From: Siniperca chuatsi | Lineage: Eukaryota; Chordata; Actinopteri; Centrarchiformes; Sinipercidae | Length of the DNA stretch: 64,000 bases | Direction: 5' to 3' | Assembly: GCF_020085105.1 (NCBI RefSeq) | Contig: NC_058063.1 | Coordinates: 12,491,651-12,555,650, forward strand | Part shown: positions 43,001-54,792 of the stretch, piece by piece | Layout: each line of letters begins with the position of its first letter | How positions within the stretch are numbered: the first letter of the stretch is position 1 | Notes under the pieces: model-generated | What the model was told of the DNA's origin: nothing | What the model saw: only the letters and a program-made list of their open reading frames with translations | The model's database searches: none | Position numbers and translations under genes: made by a program

Positions 43001-46000
43001 AGCCTTTACCAGAGAGATAAACACAAACTGGCATACACCCACAGAGGATCTAGCGCATACTGTACACACATAGACATGCAGTCAGAGATCTGTATATTTT
43101 CAGCCTGCACATGAGCGTGATAAAATGTTAGCTGTTAAGACACCTGTCATAACATCAGCTGTAACCATATGTTAACACTAGTAGTTTCTTCTCTCTTGTT
43201 TCTGTCTGTTTTTCATTTTCTCTTCTTCACTCCCTTATTTTTGACCCTACATGCCTCTTTGTGTATCTCACCTCTTCCTCTTCATTACTTTCACCAACCC
43301 CTTCTTCTTCTGTCTTTCACTGTTTGTTTACTCACAAACACCACTCTTTTTCTCCACGTCTACAGATCTTCAACCTGATGAAATTTGACAGCTATTCACG
43401 ATTCCTCAAGTCCTCCCTTTACCAAGAGTGTATGCGGGCTGAGGTGGATGGCCAGCCCTTGCCAGACCCCTACCAGATTCCCTGCAGTCCTGCGCCCTCG
43501 AAACACAGTGCCAGCTCTGACCGCTCCACCCTTTCCACTCCGAAAAAGGTGCCACTGTTGCTTTTTCACTTCACCAGCAGGGCTGGTCGTATGACATTGC
43601 TCATCTGTCTAGTACGGCAGGTAAAATCTTTGTTTTTGCCCCCCACCAACAGGAAGTCAGAAAGCAGAGGTCAGGGAGGTCACTGAATGAAGACAGCAGA
43701 GATGAGAGCACTGACAAGAAACGTGGCATCTTCTTCTCATGGTCCCGCAACAGGAGCTTCGGGAAGGGCCCAAAGAAGAAGGACATTGGAGACATTAATC
43801 TCGGTAAGAAATCCACTAACAAGCCTGTCGCCTTCCAGTTAGGAAGATCCCCACTGTTAAAAACTTCTGCAACACACAAACTTCCAAAGTGCTGATGTGT
43901 CCTTGAAGAAGACGCCAAATCGCTGCCAGCTCCAGAGTTGCCATGAGCTTCGTGCGGGGGAGGCATGTAGAAACAAAGCTGCCCCGCAGTGATCAAAGTA
44001 GCACACACACGCTACTGGTACACTGGAAAACACAGACTTGTTGCTACTCTGACATTTTGACACACTGAGGAGGGTATTGTTCACAAAGAGCCAGTGTTTT
44101 AAAGTCAAAACATGGTCAATATGGTGATGGGAAACGTTTTGGGGGGAATTTTGATTATTATAATATCATAATGTAGCTTGAACTTTGTCTTATTTCAAAG
44201 GCTACAATTGACTAAAATGTCATTTGCTGATTTTTTTTTTTAGACTTTTAAGCTTAGTGAAATACATTAGTAATGCTCATTCCTCATTGTTTTGTTTGTG
44301 AATATCCTCTGAATCTTAAAGCGGTCATACAGGTATTCAAAACCCAATATGCATTTCACACTGGTGCTTTAACATAAATGTCTCTCACCGAATGTAGCTT
44401 CCCTTAAATTTAATGAAACACCTACTGTTTATTCACAAATATCTTGTTTGATGACATGCACCTTTTGGCTTCCAAGATTTTGTTGTGACAAACTTCGATC
44501 ATAAATAAAAAACATTGTTATTAGTCATGTTATAGCTTGACACTGTCTTGGTGTTACATTGCCATTTAATGCGAGTAGTGTGCAAATGTCTCTTATCTGC
44601 ATGAATTCATCGTCCTCTGTGCTGTTTTGTACAGACTACTGGGGCAGTAATGGGCGGAGGGAGTCCCAGGGCTCCTTGTCATCCGGTACCAGCCTGGAGA
44701 TGGCCACTTCCTGCTCTGCTGGCAAGATTGAGGTAAGATTCCTCTGGACAGATCACCATGGCTACACACAGCCCAGTGTCTGGTGAAGCCATCATAATAG
44801 GCCAGAGTTGTTTTTATTTTTTACTCTTTTTTTGTTTATGGATGGCACAAATCAGAGGGTAAAGAAAAACTGAAGCTACAATTACAACTGAATCTATGTA
44901 TGCTTAACACTTAAAAGCCATAACCCAGTCCCTCTTGTTAAGTTAAGCCTTTGAATCTTTTTTTAATCATGTTTCCTTAGTCTGATAATCGCCACTCGGT
45001 CGGAGTATGGGAACGTTCCCCCAAAAACTGCAGCGTGATGCTGCCCGACGGTTCCTGCTCCTCTATCACTCTTCGGCCCGGTGCCTCCATAAGGGAAGTC
45101 CTCCAACATCTCTGTCACACCATTAACGTCAACATCGCTGCTGTCGACCTCTTCTTGGTGGGAGGGGAGAAGGTGAGGGAGCAGACGCCGGCAGCAGTTT
45201 ACTGACTTATGCTAAGAACATCTGCTGTTAATAGATCCCAAAGCAGAATGCCGCTGCAAGCCCGTCTTGAATTAATTGACTCAACCCTGTCTTTATTATC
45301 AAACTTTGGTAAACGACTACACTTACCACTTCAATATACTTTATTTTGTGAGCATTCATTGTTAGAACTTAACTGAAAAAAGCTGAATTCAACCAAAGTG
45401 AATCGAAACGTTACAAAAGGATTAAAGTGGAGAATGTGTCTTTTAGTTACTGTGCAAAGATGCTACGGTACGTAGTGTGTTTGGGGCTTTATGTGTTGCT
45501 AATGTGCAGTTTCATGTTTTTTCCTCATAGCCTTTGGTGCTGGACCAAGACTGCTTGACCCTCTGCTCACGAGACTTGAGACTGGAGAAGCGAACCCTGT
45601 TTAGGTATGAATAATCAATCGAAGCCTCTCAATTTCCTTTCAATGTCACATTTTATGTCGATGCTGACTTGTGCTCTTTCTTTGCTCCTAGATTGGACCT
45701 GGTACCCATTAACCGCTCCGTGGGGCTGAAAGCCAAACCTACCAAACCAGTCACTGAGGTCCTGCGACCTGTGGTGGCCAAGTATGGCCTCCACCTCAGT
45801 GATCTTGTGGCCAAAATAGTAAGTTGTCCCCGATGGCTACAATGCCTTAATCTTTTTGAAGCTCCTGTGTGTCCAGAGAGCAGCCTGTGCAGTGTGTGAC
45901 AGTGCCACAGGGTGGAGTATCATGTTTAGGGGAGGGAAGCGACCGCATCCTTTTCCATCTCTACACGGTGGTTAGCACTCTGACTCAGCCCAGCCTCCGA

Positions 46001-49000
46001 AGATGGAGCACCAGGGCTATAATTAAGAATGACGACACCCCTCAAACATGCCGACTCTTTACTCCTCCCCTAAACCCCTGCCAGATGATTTATTTTAGTC
46101 CTGTGGGTTTCCAGGCATTATAACTGTATTATACAGTAGACCAGAGCTGAAAGATGGTTTATAAATTAAGCAAAGGCTTGTGAACTCAAATATCAGCCAG
46201 AGAAATTGTAACATATTTAGACTTCTGCACAACAGGTGAAGATACTAACGTGTTGACCATCAAATTGTGTTTTAGAGTGGAGAAACTGAGCCTTTGGACC
46301 TGGGTGCCCCCATATCGAGTTTGGATGGCCTGCGAGTTGTGTTGGAGCGAGCAGACCCAGCTTCAGGCAAAGGTAAGACCATCTAACACGCTGTAACCCA
46401 ATATTTAATACTAAATATTACAGAAAATAAGAAATTACCTATATTTATAATGGATATGAGAAGTTGTTTTTCCCACTGGAACATGTAAACTGTGTTTCTT
46501 TACTGGGTTGCCCTCTCTCAACCAGTCACCAGAAATGTAACTGCCAATTGTAAATCATGTCCACCTCTGTTATTCCATTGATTAACATATTCAAGTTTTG
46601 CAGAACATGTCTCTCATGTCTAAAGTGTCCTCACCTCCCCTCTCTCTGTCTCACTCTCTCCTCATCAATTTCTCAACCTGATGAATTTTTCATGGACATC
46701 TCTCTCTTTCTCTCCCTTTCAAATAGACAAATCCAAGTCCTCCTCCTTAAAAGGCCACCCTCCAACCAGGGGTTTTTCTGCAACAGTAAGTACTCACGAC
46801 ATCTTTATTCTCATACAACATGTTGCCTAAATGTCCATATCTGGTGTTTTGTCCTTTCTATTGCTGCGCTGCTTCTGCAACATTCAGTATCATTTGATAG
46901 TGGCCCACGTTAATCTTTATTAACATTTACAAGCTTTAAATTGGTGTGTATTTCCTGATTTTTTTTTTTTTTTGTATTCTTTGCCCTAACACTGCCTGTG
47001 GCTGATTCACTTGCTCATATTTCTCCGTATAGGCAGTTAGCATTTGGTCTAGATACTGGAAAGGTCAGTTAAGACACAGAGCCGACAGATGGACCAGGCT
47101 CGTCTTTACACGAAGGTCTCCATAAATCTGGACACTTTGCTCAGTAGAGTGTATAAAACAGGGTAGCTCATGCTTAGCCTCCCCCTTACGACCCCCCCCT
47201 CCCAATCCCTCCATCTCCTAACAGAGTGCATTGTTATTGTTGCATCTGCAGGGAGATGAGAGGTCAACACCAAAGGACTTTTCTGTGAGAGCAAGTGGAC
47301 CAGACTCAGCACTCCCAGGGGAAAAGAGAAAACAGAAAAAGATTAATATAGATGAAGCTGAAGGTAAATCCCCCTTTTCCTTCTTTTTCTCTTTTTTTTT
47401 TTTGACTTGTTGGTGGATTTCCTAGCACTGCTTTGCCTCAGGACTAACTGATATCTTTGGCAGCTCTGGAGGGTTATTTTCTCTGGCAGGTGTGAGGCTG
47501 CTATGCTGCATGTTAAACCCAACTAATCCTTTTCTTCCAGGTGCTCACCTATACGGGAAGTTTAAGTGAGGTAACTTGTTTGATCTTTTTTGCAGAATTC
47601 TTTGAGCTGCTGAGCCGGGCACAGAGCACCCGAGCCAATGACCAGCGTGGACTCCTGAACAAAGAAGACCTGGTGCTTCCCGACTTCCTGCGCCTAACCC
47701 CACCCGACCAGGCCTGCTCCACCCCCGACTCCCTGAGACAGACCCGGGAGAACGGCATCTCCTCACGGGGGGCCCTCACCTCCAGCCTACGTTCGGAGAG
47801 CCTGGACTCCTCCCTCAGCTCCAGTGCTAATGGACACTCCGGAGCCAGGCGGTGCCTGTTGCCCCCTCCTCGCCACCCAACTTCTGGCACCCACCTGTCC
47901 CCCATCTCCCGGTCCATAGACACCCGACCAATTCTCCGCACTGTGGAGGAGGACACCCACACCGACCTGACCCTCGTTGGGGAGGGCGACATCAGCAGCC
48001 CAAACAGCACCCTGCTGCCTTCATTACCGTCCCCCATGCTGTCCTTCGAGAGCAGCCTGCCTGAAGCCAACTTCACCCCGCCACCACCCTGCTCCAAATC
48101 TCAAGACACAGGTGGAGAGGGAAAGTCCAGTTCAGGTATTTCTACAGTGTAACAAACCAGTGCTCTGTGTGTTTGCGTGTGTGTGTTATGTGCATGTGTG
48201 CGCTCTCTCCCCAGTGGTCTAAACCCGACCACCTTCATGATGAAACTCCCACTACACTGACTCTGATGCACTTTAATGACAAATTGATATTGACTTTCTC
48301 AGTTTGCCAATCATTTAAACTGATTTGTTTTATTAAACTTAGCAAAGCATGTAAATAGTGATGTATATATTTTGTTCAGTGAGTAACATTTACTTGGATG
48401 TCACTTCCCACGCCAGTTAGTTTGTTCCAGTAAAATTTTTACTTTATTTTGTAGTTTTGGGTGCATAAGAGTGCTGATGTAACTGATTGCAGAGCTTATG
48501 AATATTAATAATATATGCATAATGCATATGGATCATTGATCAATATTTGACAGTACTGTAGTCAGTGAATGTTCTGAAGATTATAATTCAGAACAGTGAA
48601 AGTGATGAGATTAGCAGCTGTGTTTCCTGGCATTATGGGTTCATGATTTACAATTAGAAAACATCGTAGCAAACTAGACCCATTAAATTGTTTTACAGTG
48701 TTGGACCTGCGAATGCTGAACAGTCATTACAACACAAATGCTGTATTCCTCTCCATCCCACCACCTCTAGTTAAGAGCAATTCAACAATGTCAATGTCAA
48801 AAGGCTTTTTTTTCCTTACACAACTCTCTAAAAACCGGTGAGTCATTAAATGGTGTCAGCTCCTGCTGTAGCAATATGAGCAATGGTGAAAATAATTAGT
48901 CATTGGAGGACAAGTACTCCTTAGCACTGGTGACATTGTTGAATTGCTTGTCATTCTTTATCTGGGTCATTCACTCCCTCTCTAGATGCCTGTTGAAGAT

Positions 49001-52000
49001 AATCCCTGCCAATAAACTCTGTACCTGTGATTGAGTAGATATAATAAATGTTAGAATTGGAAATCATTCTCGTCTGTCTTTTATCCCCCCCCCCCAACAC
49101 CACCACCACCTCTCCGCCTCTGCATGCCTTCTCTCATTCTTCCTTAGCTCTGTCTCATTTTGTCTTGTGGCTTCCTCCTCTCATCAGCTCCCACTCCTTT
49201 GTGTACTTTCCTGTGTGCGCTGGTGTTCTCTGCTCAGATTGCGTAGTGTGGCGTGTTTCTGCGGTCTTTTTAAACTTTGCTCGGCCTACCTGCTTGGTGT
49301 ATTGTTTTTTTTTAGGGGGTCACTGCTCTGTTGTGTGTAGCTTTAGCGTGGCATTGTGGATCTTTTGAGTCTTGTGTTAAACTTGTTTTGTCAAAGCTTG
49401 CCGTTGTGTGGTTCATTGTGTGTAGAGTGCAAGATCATTATCATCTCCTGCAGATGGATTTAATTTTCTATTTCCCGTCCTTACTTGTCATTTTGCCCAC
49501 TCCTCCACTGTGTATGTTTCTGAGTTTTCATGGTAAACAATCAAGTGGTGAATTGATTTGTAATGGTGATGGTTTTTTCTACAGTAGATTTGTAATTTGT
49601 GGAGTTGTCAGAAATGTATCAACTAAGGCCAGAAGCTTTCTGTGTCCAGGAAACCTTCTTTGAAATGCTGTGAACTCAACAAGATAATCACACTCAACAT
49701 GTTTTCCAACAACAAAGCTAGTATCTTGCTCTTCAAAGCACTTTATGGAAGGGGCACGAGCATGTTCACGCTGACCTTACTGCCTTGTATTAATAGCCAT
49801 ACTGTAATGTAAGGTGATATGTACACAAGATGATGAGGAGGAATCGAAGCCTTTCAGCTCCTCTACAGACTCGCTCCTCTTTTCTGGTTGCTAAGTGCAT
49901 CAGCCTGATTCTTCCCACCACCGGGCGCCATGGTAACCTTATCCACGAGTTGACTGAGCTACAGATAGAAACTGTCACTACTGGTTTTCATCTATCTCCC
50001 AACCTATTTCTCTCTGTCTCTCTCTCTCTTTCTCCCACTCGCTAATCTGGAAGAGCTATGATTCGATATATTTATATTTTTAACACTATTTTGCCACCTC
50101 AGTGCGGCTGAGGCTGTGAGAGATCTGCAAACATGGAAATGCAGCACGTTAACACGCCTCCACTTTACCACTTTTTTAGAGACTTTATGAAGTTGTTACA
50201 TTTGAATTTGGGTGGAAAGTCACGCTTACAGGCTTAATAATGTGTTTTAGAGACAAACACCTGCTGAATAAGTCAGAGTCCATCAGTCCAAACAAGTTAA
50301 CGATGGTTCATTAGCATTTACCCTCTTTTACTGTGTCAGTCTGCATGATTTCAGTCATTGCAGACATCCCTCTCTAGTTTGTGTATTACTGTTAAACTGA
50401 CGCCCTCTGCTGTTCCAAAGGAATAGATATAATTGCTGCTGAGGTGGATCAGCATGTTATGAGACACATCATTGCCACAATACCATAAATAATAAAGTGC
50501 TGTAGAAAGGAAGAGGATACAGTCCAACTGCTTACTCTTCTTTACATGAGTGTGAATAAAAGATATACTATGCTTAATTGTTTCCTCTGATTCTACTGCA
50601 AAGTCACCAAACTATACAAGTTAATTCATGCTTTTAAGGGACACATTGAAATTCCTGCATAGACCACACTGATTCAGTTTATTGAGGCTACAATTTCTCT
50701 TGCACTAAAAACCAATATACCCTGACATCAGTATAAGCATTTGCATCTAAAACAGTGGCTCTAAGGCGCCAGGTCTATAGTACCAAGAGTATATCCGGCC
50801 CTGCAGGTAGTTTACTTCATTTACTTGGCAAATCAGGTGTAAATTAGGCCCTGATTAGACTGTTAAAAAACAAACCACAGGGGCTCTGGTCTGTATCCAG
50901 AAGACCAGAACTGAGAACTGCTGCTCTATGTTACCATGATTATTTCTTAATCATGGCTGTAATCACTTCTCCCTGTCTGGCAGGCTTTGGGTCTGTAGGC
51001 TTGGTCAGAAGGGATTAGGGAGTCCACTAGGGGGCGACATCACACAGTGTAACTCTATTCATATGACTGATTTGAACTCAATGCATAGAGTTTTTAGTTC
51101 AGTCAAGAATAAAGCTGGCTTCTTCATAAACATGGCTGGAAAATAAGCAAGAAATTGTAGAAATTATTAATTCAGCAAGTTGAGATTGTGATTCCTTTTT
51201 CCTCTGCAGTCAGGGTGACAGGTTAGTCGCTCAGGTTTTAATTCAGAGGAAAGGTTTGGCCCATACGGAGAAGATTAAAGGATTCCTGGGAGTAAATGGG
51301 ACATGTACCTGATGGCCAGGCTTAGCTATCTCAAAAAGTGCTCTGTAATGACTCTGTTTCAGCAGCACACCTGAGGGACCATATGGCTCAGTTTGTCTTC
51401 AGGCCCGCTTCACTTTCTTCCTCCTCGTGTCAGCTCTCAAAGCTGGCAGCCGCTGACCCAAGGCCAGCCTTATCATCCATCTGGCGGTCAGAGGAGGACT
51501 TGACGCAGATCTTTGGCAGCCAGCCCTCAGTGAGGACTGTAGCTGGGTCTGTTCCAGTCTGGCTGGTCTGTCTCAGTTCCCCGGCTGCTGCCACGGCTGT
51601 GGATAAGACTTGCCACTGGAGGCATGGTCATGTTAAACGGCTGTGTCAAGACATAATTTTTACACAGCAGAGTCAGCACGCTTGAACATTTTGTGTGAGA
51701 AAGTTGTAGGGGCAAATAATGACTTGCAGATAAGGCAAGATGTACAGAAACATTGATCCATAGAATTTAAAATAAAATGATTGTGTTTCCCCTCCTTCCA
51801 AAGATGTATGAGTAAGCAAAATCTGGCATTTTGAATCTCAACATGGTCATTAATTGTAAAATATACTAAATCCTTTTACATTTTTGTATAAAAACTGGTG
51901 GCATGGTCACTCAATGGTTATAGTAGGACTGTCTCCTCTCAGTATGCCCTGTGATGGATTGGCAACCTGTCAAGGGTGTTTCCCTGACATTTGGCCGGGA

Positions 52001-54792
52001 AGCAGTCTATATGCTTACTTGCTGAGCCTTAACACTAATAAATGGGTATAGAGCAGTGGTTCCCAACTTTTTTTGGCTTGTGACTAGAGCTGAGGCGATT
52101 AGTCTACTGACAAAATAATGAATCGTCAACTCTTTTAATAACTGGTCATGTAATTTTTCAAGCAAAAATGAATATCCCTGGGTATTGGACAGTTGGTTGG
52201 ACAAAATAAGACATGTAAAGATGTCACCATGGGTTCTGGGAAATTGTGAATTTTCACTATTAATTGATAAAAGAAAAGGCAGATGAATAGGCAGTTTCAT
52301 TGATAATGAAAATAGGTTGCTGTCCTACTTGTGACCCTTTATAAAGAAGCAAAGTTAACTTGTGACCCCCTGTCTAAGGTTAAGGAGTTATGAGCACTTG
52401 AGGCAAAAAGTGATTTTTACCTTCACACATTATTTTTTTCAATACATTTTGTAAGCCTGGAGAGATAAAACTAACCAGTATTTTACAAGAAAATAGCAAT
52501 AGATGATAAGGACTTTGGCTAAATTTCTAATCATCTCATTGCCCTTAAGATTTATCTTGTAACCCCTTGGGGGACCCTGATCCCCAGGTTGGGAACCACT
52601 GGTGTGGAGAGTGGATGAGAGTGGGGTAGACGATGGATGGATGGATGAATAAATGTATGGTTTTGAAAGTATATTTAAATAAAAGAAATTTCAATTCAAC
52701 AAACCCCAATTCATCAAAATGCGTCATGTGACATCTCTGCATACCAGCATAAATACATCACATCCTGCGGAAAACCCTGTGACGGAGATTTGTGTTGATG
52801 TAGCATCAATTATATCTCATTTTAATCAACGTCATGCCTTGATTGCCAAACACAAGACAGTATCATGTCCTTGGATTTCAGACAGGACCTTGTTAAAAAG
52901 TCCTTGAAGTTGTTTCATGTTCACCTTGGTGGTACAAGTTGTACCGTAGTCATGAGGGGTCTGTGTAAGATCAGCTGTTGGAGCTCACAGGCTGTGTTTA
53001 CATCTGTACTGAACAGCAGTGAATCACAGTCAGCAGAGTTAGGAGAGTCTATGTGTTGAAGTGTTGTGTTTGAGTCACTCAGGCCTCTGTGTTTAGTCTG
53101 TGGGGTCACAGGGTTCACATAAGAAGTGAAGAGTTTATCAGTCATCATGACTGTAATGCCAGCAGCCCTGAAACCTTGGTTTTTAGGCCATTAATAAAGT
53201 CCGAATGAACTTGCATGAGAATAGGGGAATTTTAGAGTCCCCATGCCCACACACCCTCTTTAAATGTGATTTAAATGTTTATTAACTTGTGTTTAGGGCC
53301 GACTGATGAGGTAATGCAGCCCTGAATTGTTTGAAATGAAGTACGGTTATATTGAAATATACCATATGTGACAACATGGAAATGAATTCATATAATTCAT
53401 CCAGGTCCAATTTCATTCAGTTCTTTCCCATGATTTGGCAAGCGAGTTAAGCAAGTTTGAACCGAAGCAGTTATGTCATCGAGTTTGTCTTGACAACAGA
53501 TGTCCAGATTACACAATTTATCTGATTATACAAACATATTAAGTTGATGTGTTCATTTGAGTGATGTCAAGTTAAAATGCATGTGCACCCATGTGATGGG
53601 TGACAAAGTTTCCACTTCTTAGACCCTCTGACATCTCGTATAGTCATGCTAAGCATCTGGCCAGCATGCAATATAATGTCATTGCTGTCGCCTGGAGGTC
53701 CACATGAGTCAAAGGTGCACGGAGATGAAGCGAAAGCCAATTATAATTAGGTTTTTTGTTTAGTCACTGTTATTTAAAAACACATTTTTGACAACCATAT
53801 GTAAAATGAAGATTGTTTGCCTGTTGTAATGTGCTTATTTAAAGCTGCAGTGATCAATGTTTGCATATAAACAATGGATCAAATTACTATGTGAAATGTG
53901 AAAGGACCTACAACTATCACCCAGCACTGCAGCTTTTGCTCTATGCAGTGTTTTCTAGTTTTAGCATTTTTTAGCTTGTTGTTTTGGTTTTCCCAGCCCG
54001 CAAACTCTGCTACCTTCAACCCCATTTCCAGCAGCAGCAGGCAGCTGATAGCTACTTGGGCTGCTAGCTTCTTGGGCTACCTGTCCAGCACCAACCGGCA
54101 GACGGGGTTAGCAACTGGCTGGTGAACACGAAGGAGCATCTAGTGGCTAAAAAGAGTTGGTGGAGACCAAAACAGAACTTACAGTTGAGTGAATATTGGA
54201 CTTAGATTTGTCAGCTGGATGAAAAATCAACTCCAAATGAACAATATAATGTTGCTCATCTCTACTGGACGTGTAAATAGGTAAATCTTTGCTAACATGT
54301 TTGGTTAGAAGGTTATTTCAGTGTTGTGTTTTCATGTTTTTCTGCTGCCCCAGTGACCAAAAAATCAATGAGTGCAGCTTTAAGTGTTTGCCTATTTGCC
54401 ATTTTTCACAACCACCCTCATAAATATTCAAATAGGCATCTTGGCCGTCCATAATGCATCAACTCACCTTGATTCTTCCATGTCTTTCTTTTCTCCCATG
54501 CACAGAGGGAAGAAAAGACCCAAGCTCTAACACCAAATCACCCACCGATCGAGCCGACGCTGCACAGCCGGTTCAGGAGGTGATGGATGTGGAGGGGGTA
54601 CATCTAGAGGAGGGAACACTCGAAACATCCCAGGGAGAGGACTCTGAGCTTAGCCTGAGCTTCCAGGGCTACGTTGCTGAGCTGCGGCAGTGCCAGAGCA
54701 AGATGAGGAATGCCCAGATACCCCATAACAGCCGCAACCCACCAGAGGGCAAGGACTGCAAGACAGACCTTTACAAGGCCACAGTTGTATAA
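19730..54792 (+). CDS. rgs12: Regulator of G-protein signalling 12, long form (PDZ-PTB-RGS-RBD-RBD-GoLoco)
   Basis: Seventeen coding exons: 19730-21526, 23771-23863, 38672-38693, 40831-41000, 41815-41907, 42684-42827, 43366-43548, 43653-43803, 44635-44732, 44981-45172, 45531-45604, 45692-45818, 46276-46372, 46727-46785, 47252-47363, 47596-48135, 54506-54792. They keep frame throughout and total 4239 nt (1412 residues; human RGS12 about 1447). Domains in order: PDZ about 24-102 (GYGFTISG), PTB about 195-378, proline-rich stretch near 492 ([10 protein letters not shown]), RGS about 670-797, tandem Ras-binding domains about 928-1076, GoLoco from 1138 with the DQR triad ([16 protein letters not shown]). 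RGS12 accelerates GTP hydrolysis on Gαi/o, its GoLoco holds Gαi-GDP, and the RBDs scaffold Ras/Raf/MEK. The C-terminus ATVV is a PDZ ligand. The neighbours msantd1 and hgfac match the human locus. Confidence 0.95.
21527..23770 (+). other. rgs12: rgs12 intron 1 of the coding region
   Basis: The intron runs from GTAAGTAAG to TTTTTCACAG. It holds a decayed hAT-family piece starting near 21684 (AGTGGTTCCCAG) with a family-like TTATCTTGCAACC near 21957. A minus-strand open frame at 22438-22734 is unexplained (see findings). Nothing else is supported. Confidence 0.5.
27192..27263. repeat. (TA)n microsatellite, about 36 units
   Basis: An uninterrupted TA dinucleotide run of about 72 bp lies in rgs12 intron 2, about 1 kb upstream of the first alternative promoter. 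Such runs are highly length-polymorphic. The open frames that cross it (Ile-Tyr repeats) are artefacts. Confidence 0.95.
27973..28002. repeat. (GA)n tract in an alternative rgs12 leader/promoter
   Basis: A perfect GA run of about 28 bp lies roughly 230 bp upstream of the alternative start codon at 28230. It is followed by CpG-rich sequence (CACACGCGCCGCGG). GA tracts are common close to fish promoters. Confidence 0.85.
28230..28256 (+). CDS. rgs12: rgs12 alternative first coding exon A (MEQTLTLNS)
   Basis: A start codon in a CpG-rich, GA-tract-flanked stretch opens nine codons that end at a strong donor, TCT|GTAAGT. The exon ends in phase 0, exactly what the 38672 acceptor needs (SAASSDG…). 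Joined there, the product would be about 791 residues with RGS, RBDs, GoLoco and PDZ ligand but no PDZ or PTB domain. Multiple N-termini are known for mammalian RGS12. The exon is inferred from splice site, phase and promoter-like setting; transcripts are needed to prove it. Confidence 0.6.
35033..35046. promoter_or_regulatory. rgs12: Perfect palindromic RFX X-box upstream of the rgs12 short form
   Basis: GTTGCCATGGCAAC is its own reverse complement and is the ideal RFX-family X-box. It lies about 245 bp upstream of the ATG of alternative first exon B (35290), in a pyrimidine-rich, promoter-like stretch. RFX factors drive ciliary and neuronal genes, so neural or ciliated-cell expression of this isoform is a reasonable inference. 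Confidence 0.55.
35290..35340 (+). CDS. rgs12: rgs12 alternative first coding exon B ([17 protein letters not shown])
   Basis: Seventeen codons run from an ATG in context AACAATGA to a consensus donor, ACT|GTAAGT. The exon ends in phase 0 and so joins the 22-nt exon at 38672 in frame, giving a product of about 799 residues lacking PDZ and PTB. The peptide is basic and aromatic ([10 protein letters not shown]) and could contact membrane or be phosphorylated at the RLSF serine (basophilic kinase-like site). Upstream are a CT-rich tract, a CA repeat at about 35230-35249 and the X-box at 35033. A short basic N-terminus fits the RGS12 short-isoform pattern. No transcript evidence is available. Confidence 0.7.
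36299..36610 (-). mobile_element. Teleost MITE, second copy
   Basis: Contains CAATTGATTGGTTGATCCACAGATTATTAACCAACAACAA, a CTTTTGGTTTTGGACTGTTGGTTGGACAAAACAAG core, and TTATCAACAAATGAAGCGACAATGAAAGTAATTAGTTAGTTGC at the end. The core phrase recurs at 52170-52210, which shows that these are members of one family. It lies in rgs12 intron 2. Confidence 0.5.
42455..42511 (+). mobile_element. hAT-family right-end fragment
   Basis: The end GTCCCGACTCCCAGGTTTGGAACCACTA matches the right end of the complete element at 52054-52601, including the preceding ATTTATCT…ACCCCTT. Only one end is recognisable here, so this is a truncated copy in an rgs12 intron. Confidence 0.55.
48136..48152 (+). CDS. rgs12: rgs12 read-through alternative C-terminus (GISTV)
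   Basis: If the intron after the GoLoco exon is not spliced, translation continues five codons and stops at 48150-48152. The alternative tail would end I-S-T-V, again a class I PDZ ligand. Candidate poly(A) sites downstream include AATAAA near 49012. Mammalian RGS12 has long- and short-tail forms. Whether this fish retains the intron is unknown. Confidence 0.3.
51363..51529 (+). CDS. Possible rgs12 alternative exon
   Basis: A stretch open in the frame needed after the 48135 donor runs from a TGTTTCAG acceptor at 51355-51362 to a TCA|GTGAGG donor at 51530. It would read A-H-L-R-D-H-M-A-Q and later [10 protein letters not shown]. Its length leaves phase 0, whereas the 54506 exon needs one carried base, so it cannot be a simple cassette. 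Read through its donor it would stop near 51685 after about 107 codons. I do not recognise the peptide. Chance is possible. Confidence 0.25.
51897..52053 (+). mobile_element. SINE-like repeat, left part (interrupted)
   Basis: Phrases such as GTGGCATGGTCACTCAATGG, CCCTGTGATGGATTGGCAACCTGTCAAGGGTG and a following GATGGATGGATG tail (52634-52645) match a teleost SINE/LINE-tail repeat as I recall it. The element is interrupted by the hAT insertion at 52054-52601; the remaining tail is 52602-52655. Confidence 0.5.
52054..52601. mobile_element. Non-autonomous hAT element with inverted ends
   Basis: It starts CAGTGGTTCCCAAC and ends GTTGGGAACCACTG, a perfect 14-bp inverted pair typical of hAT. The flanks GTATAGAG and GTGTGGAG match at 6 of 8 positions, consistent with a decayed 8-bp target duplication. 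It is 548 bp with no transposase frame. It is inserted in the SINE-like repeat and is itself interrupted by a MITE (about 52083-52310). Confidence 0.75.
52083..52310 (+). mobile_element. MITE nested inside the hAT element
   Basis: The core GGGTATTGGACAGTTGGTTGGACAAAATAAGACATG and the start AGAGCTGAGGCGATTAGTCTACTGAC match the MITE family seen at 36299-36610. It interrupts hAT sequence, which resumes with TTGTGACCCTTT at about 52330. Confidence 0.5.
53839..54383. mobile_element. TTAA-flanked MITE, second copy
   Basis: Ends TTAAAGCTGCA and TGCAGCTTTAA form an exact inverted pair of 11 bp including TTAA. The element is about 545 bp with no transposase. It shares its end type with 2496-2900. It lies about 120 bp before the last rgs12 exon. 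Confidence 0.55.

Larger units (their letters stand above)
48153..54505 (+). other. rgs12: Last rgs12 intron, transposon-rich
   Basis: The intron from 48136 to 54505 separates the GoLoco exon from the PDZ-ligand exon. It contains a possible terminal exon (51363-51529), a nested SINE/hAT/MITE block (51897-52655) and a TTAA MITE (53839-54383). A poly-C run followed by CAC repeats lies near 49087. I see no other exon. Confidence 0.5.

Noticed and set aside
50753..50931. Possible small hAT element (CAGTGGCTCT … GAACTGCTG)
   Set aside because: The ends pair poorly and no 8-bp flanking duplication is present.
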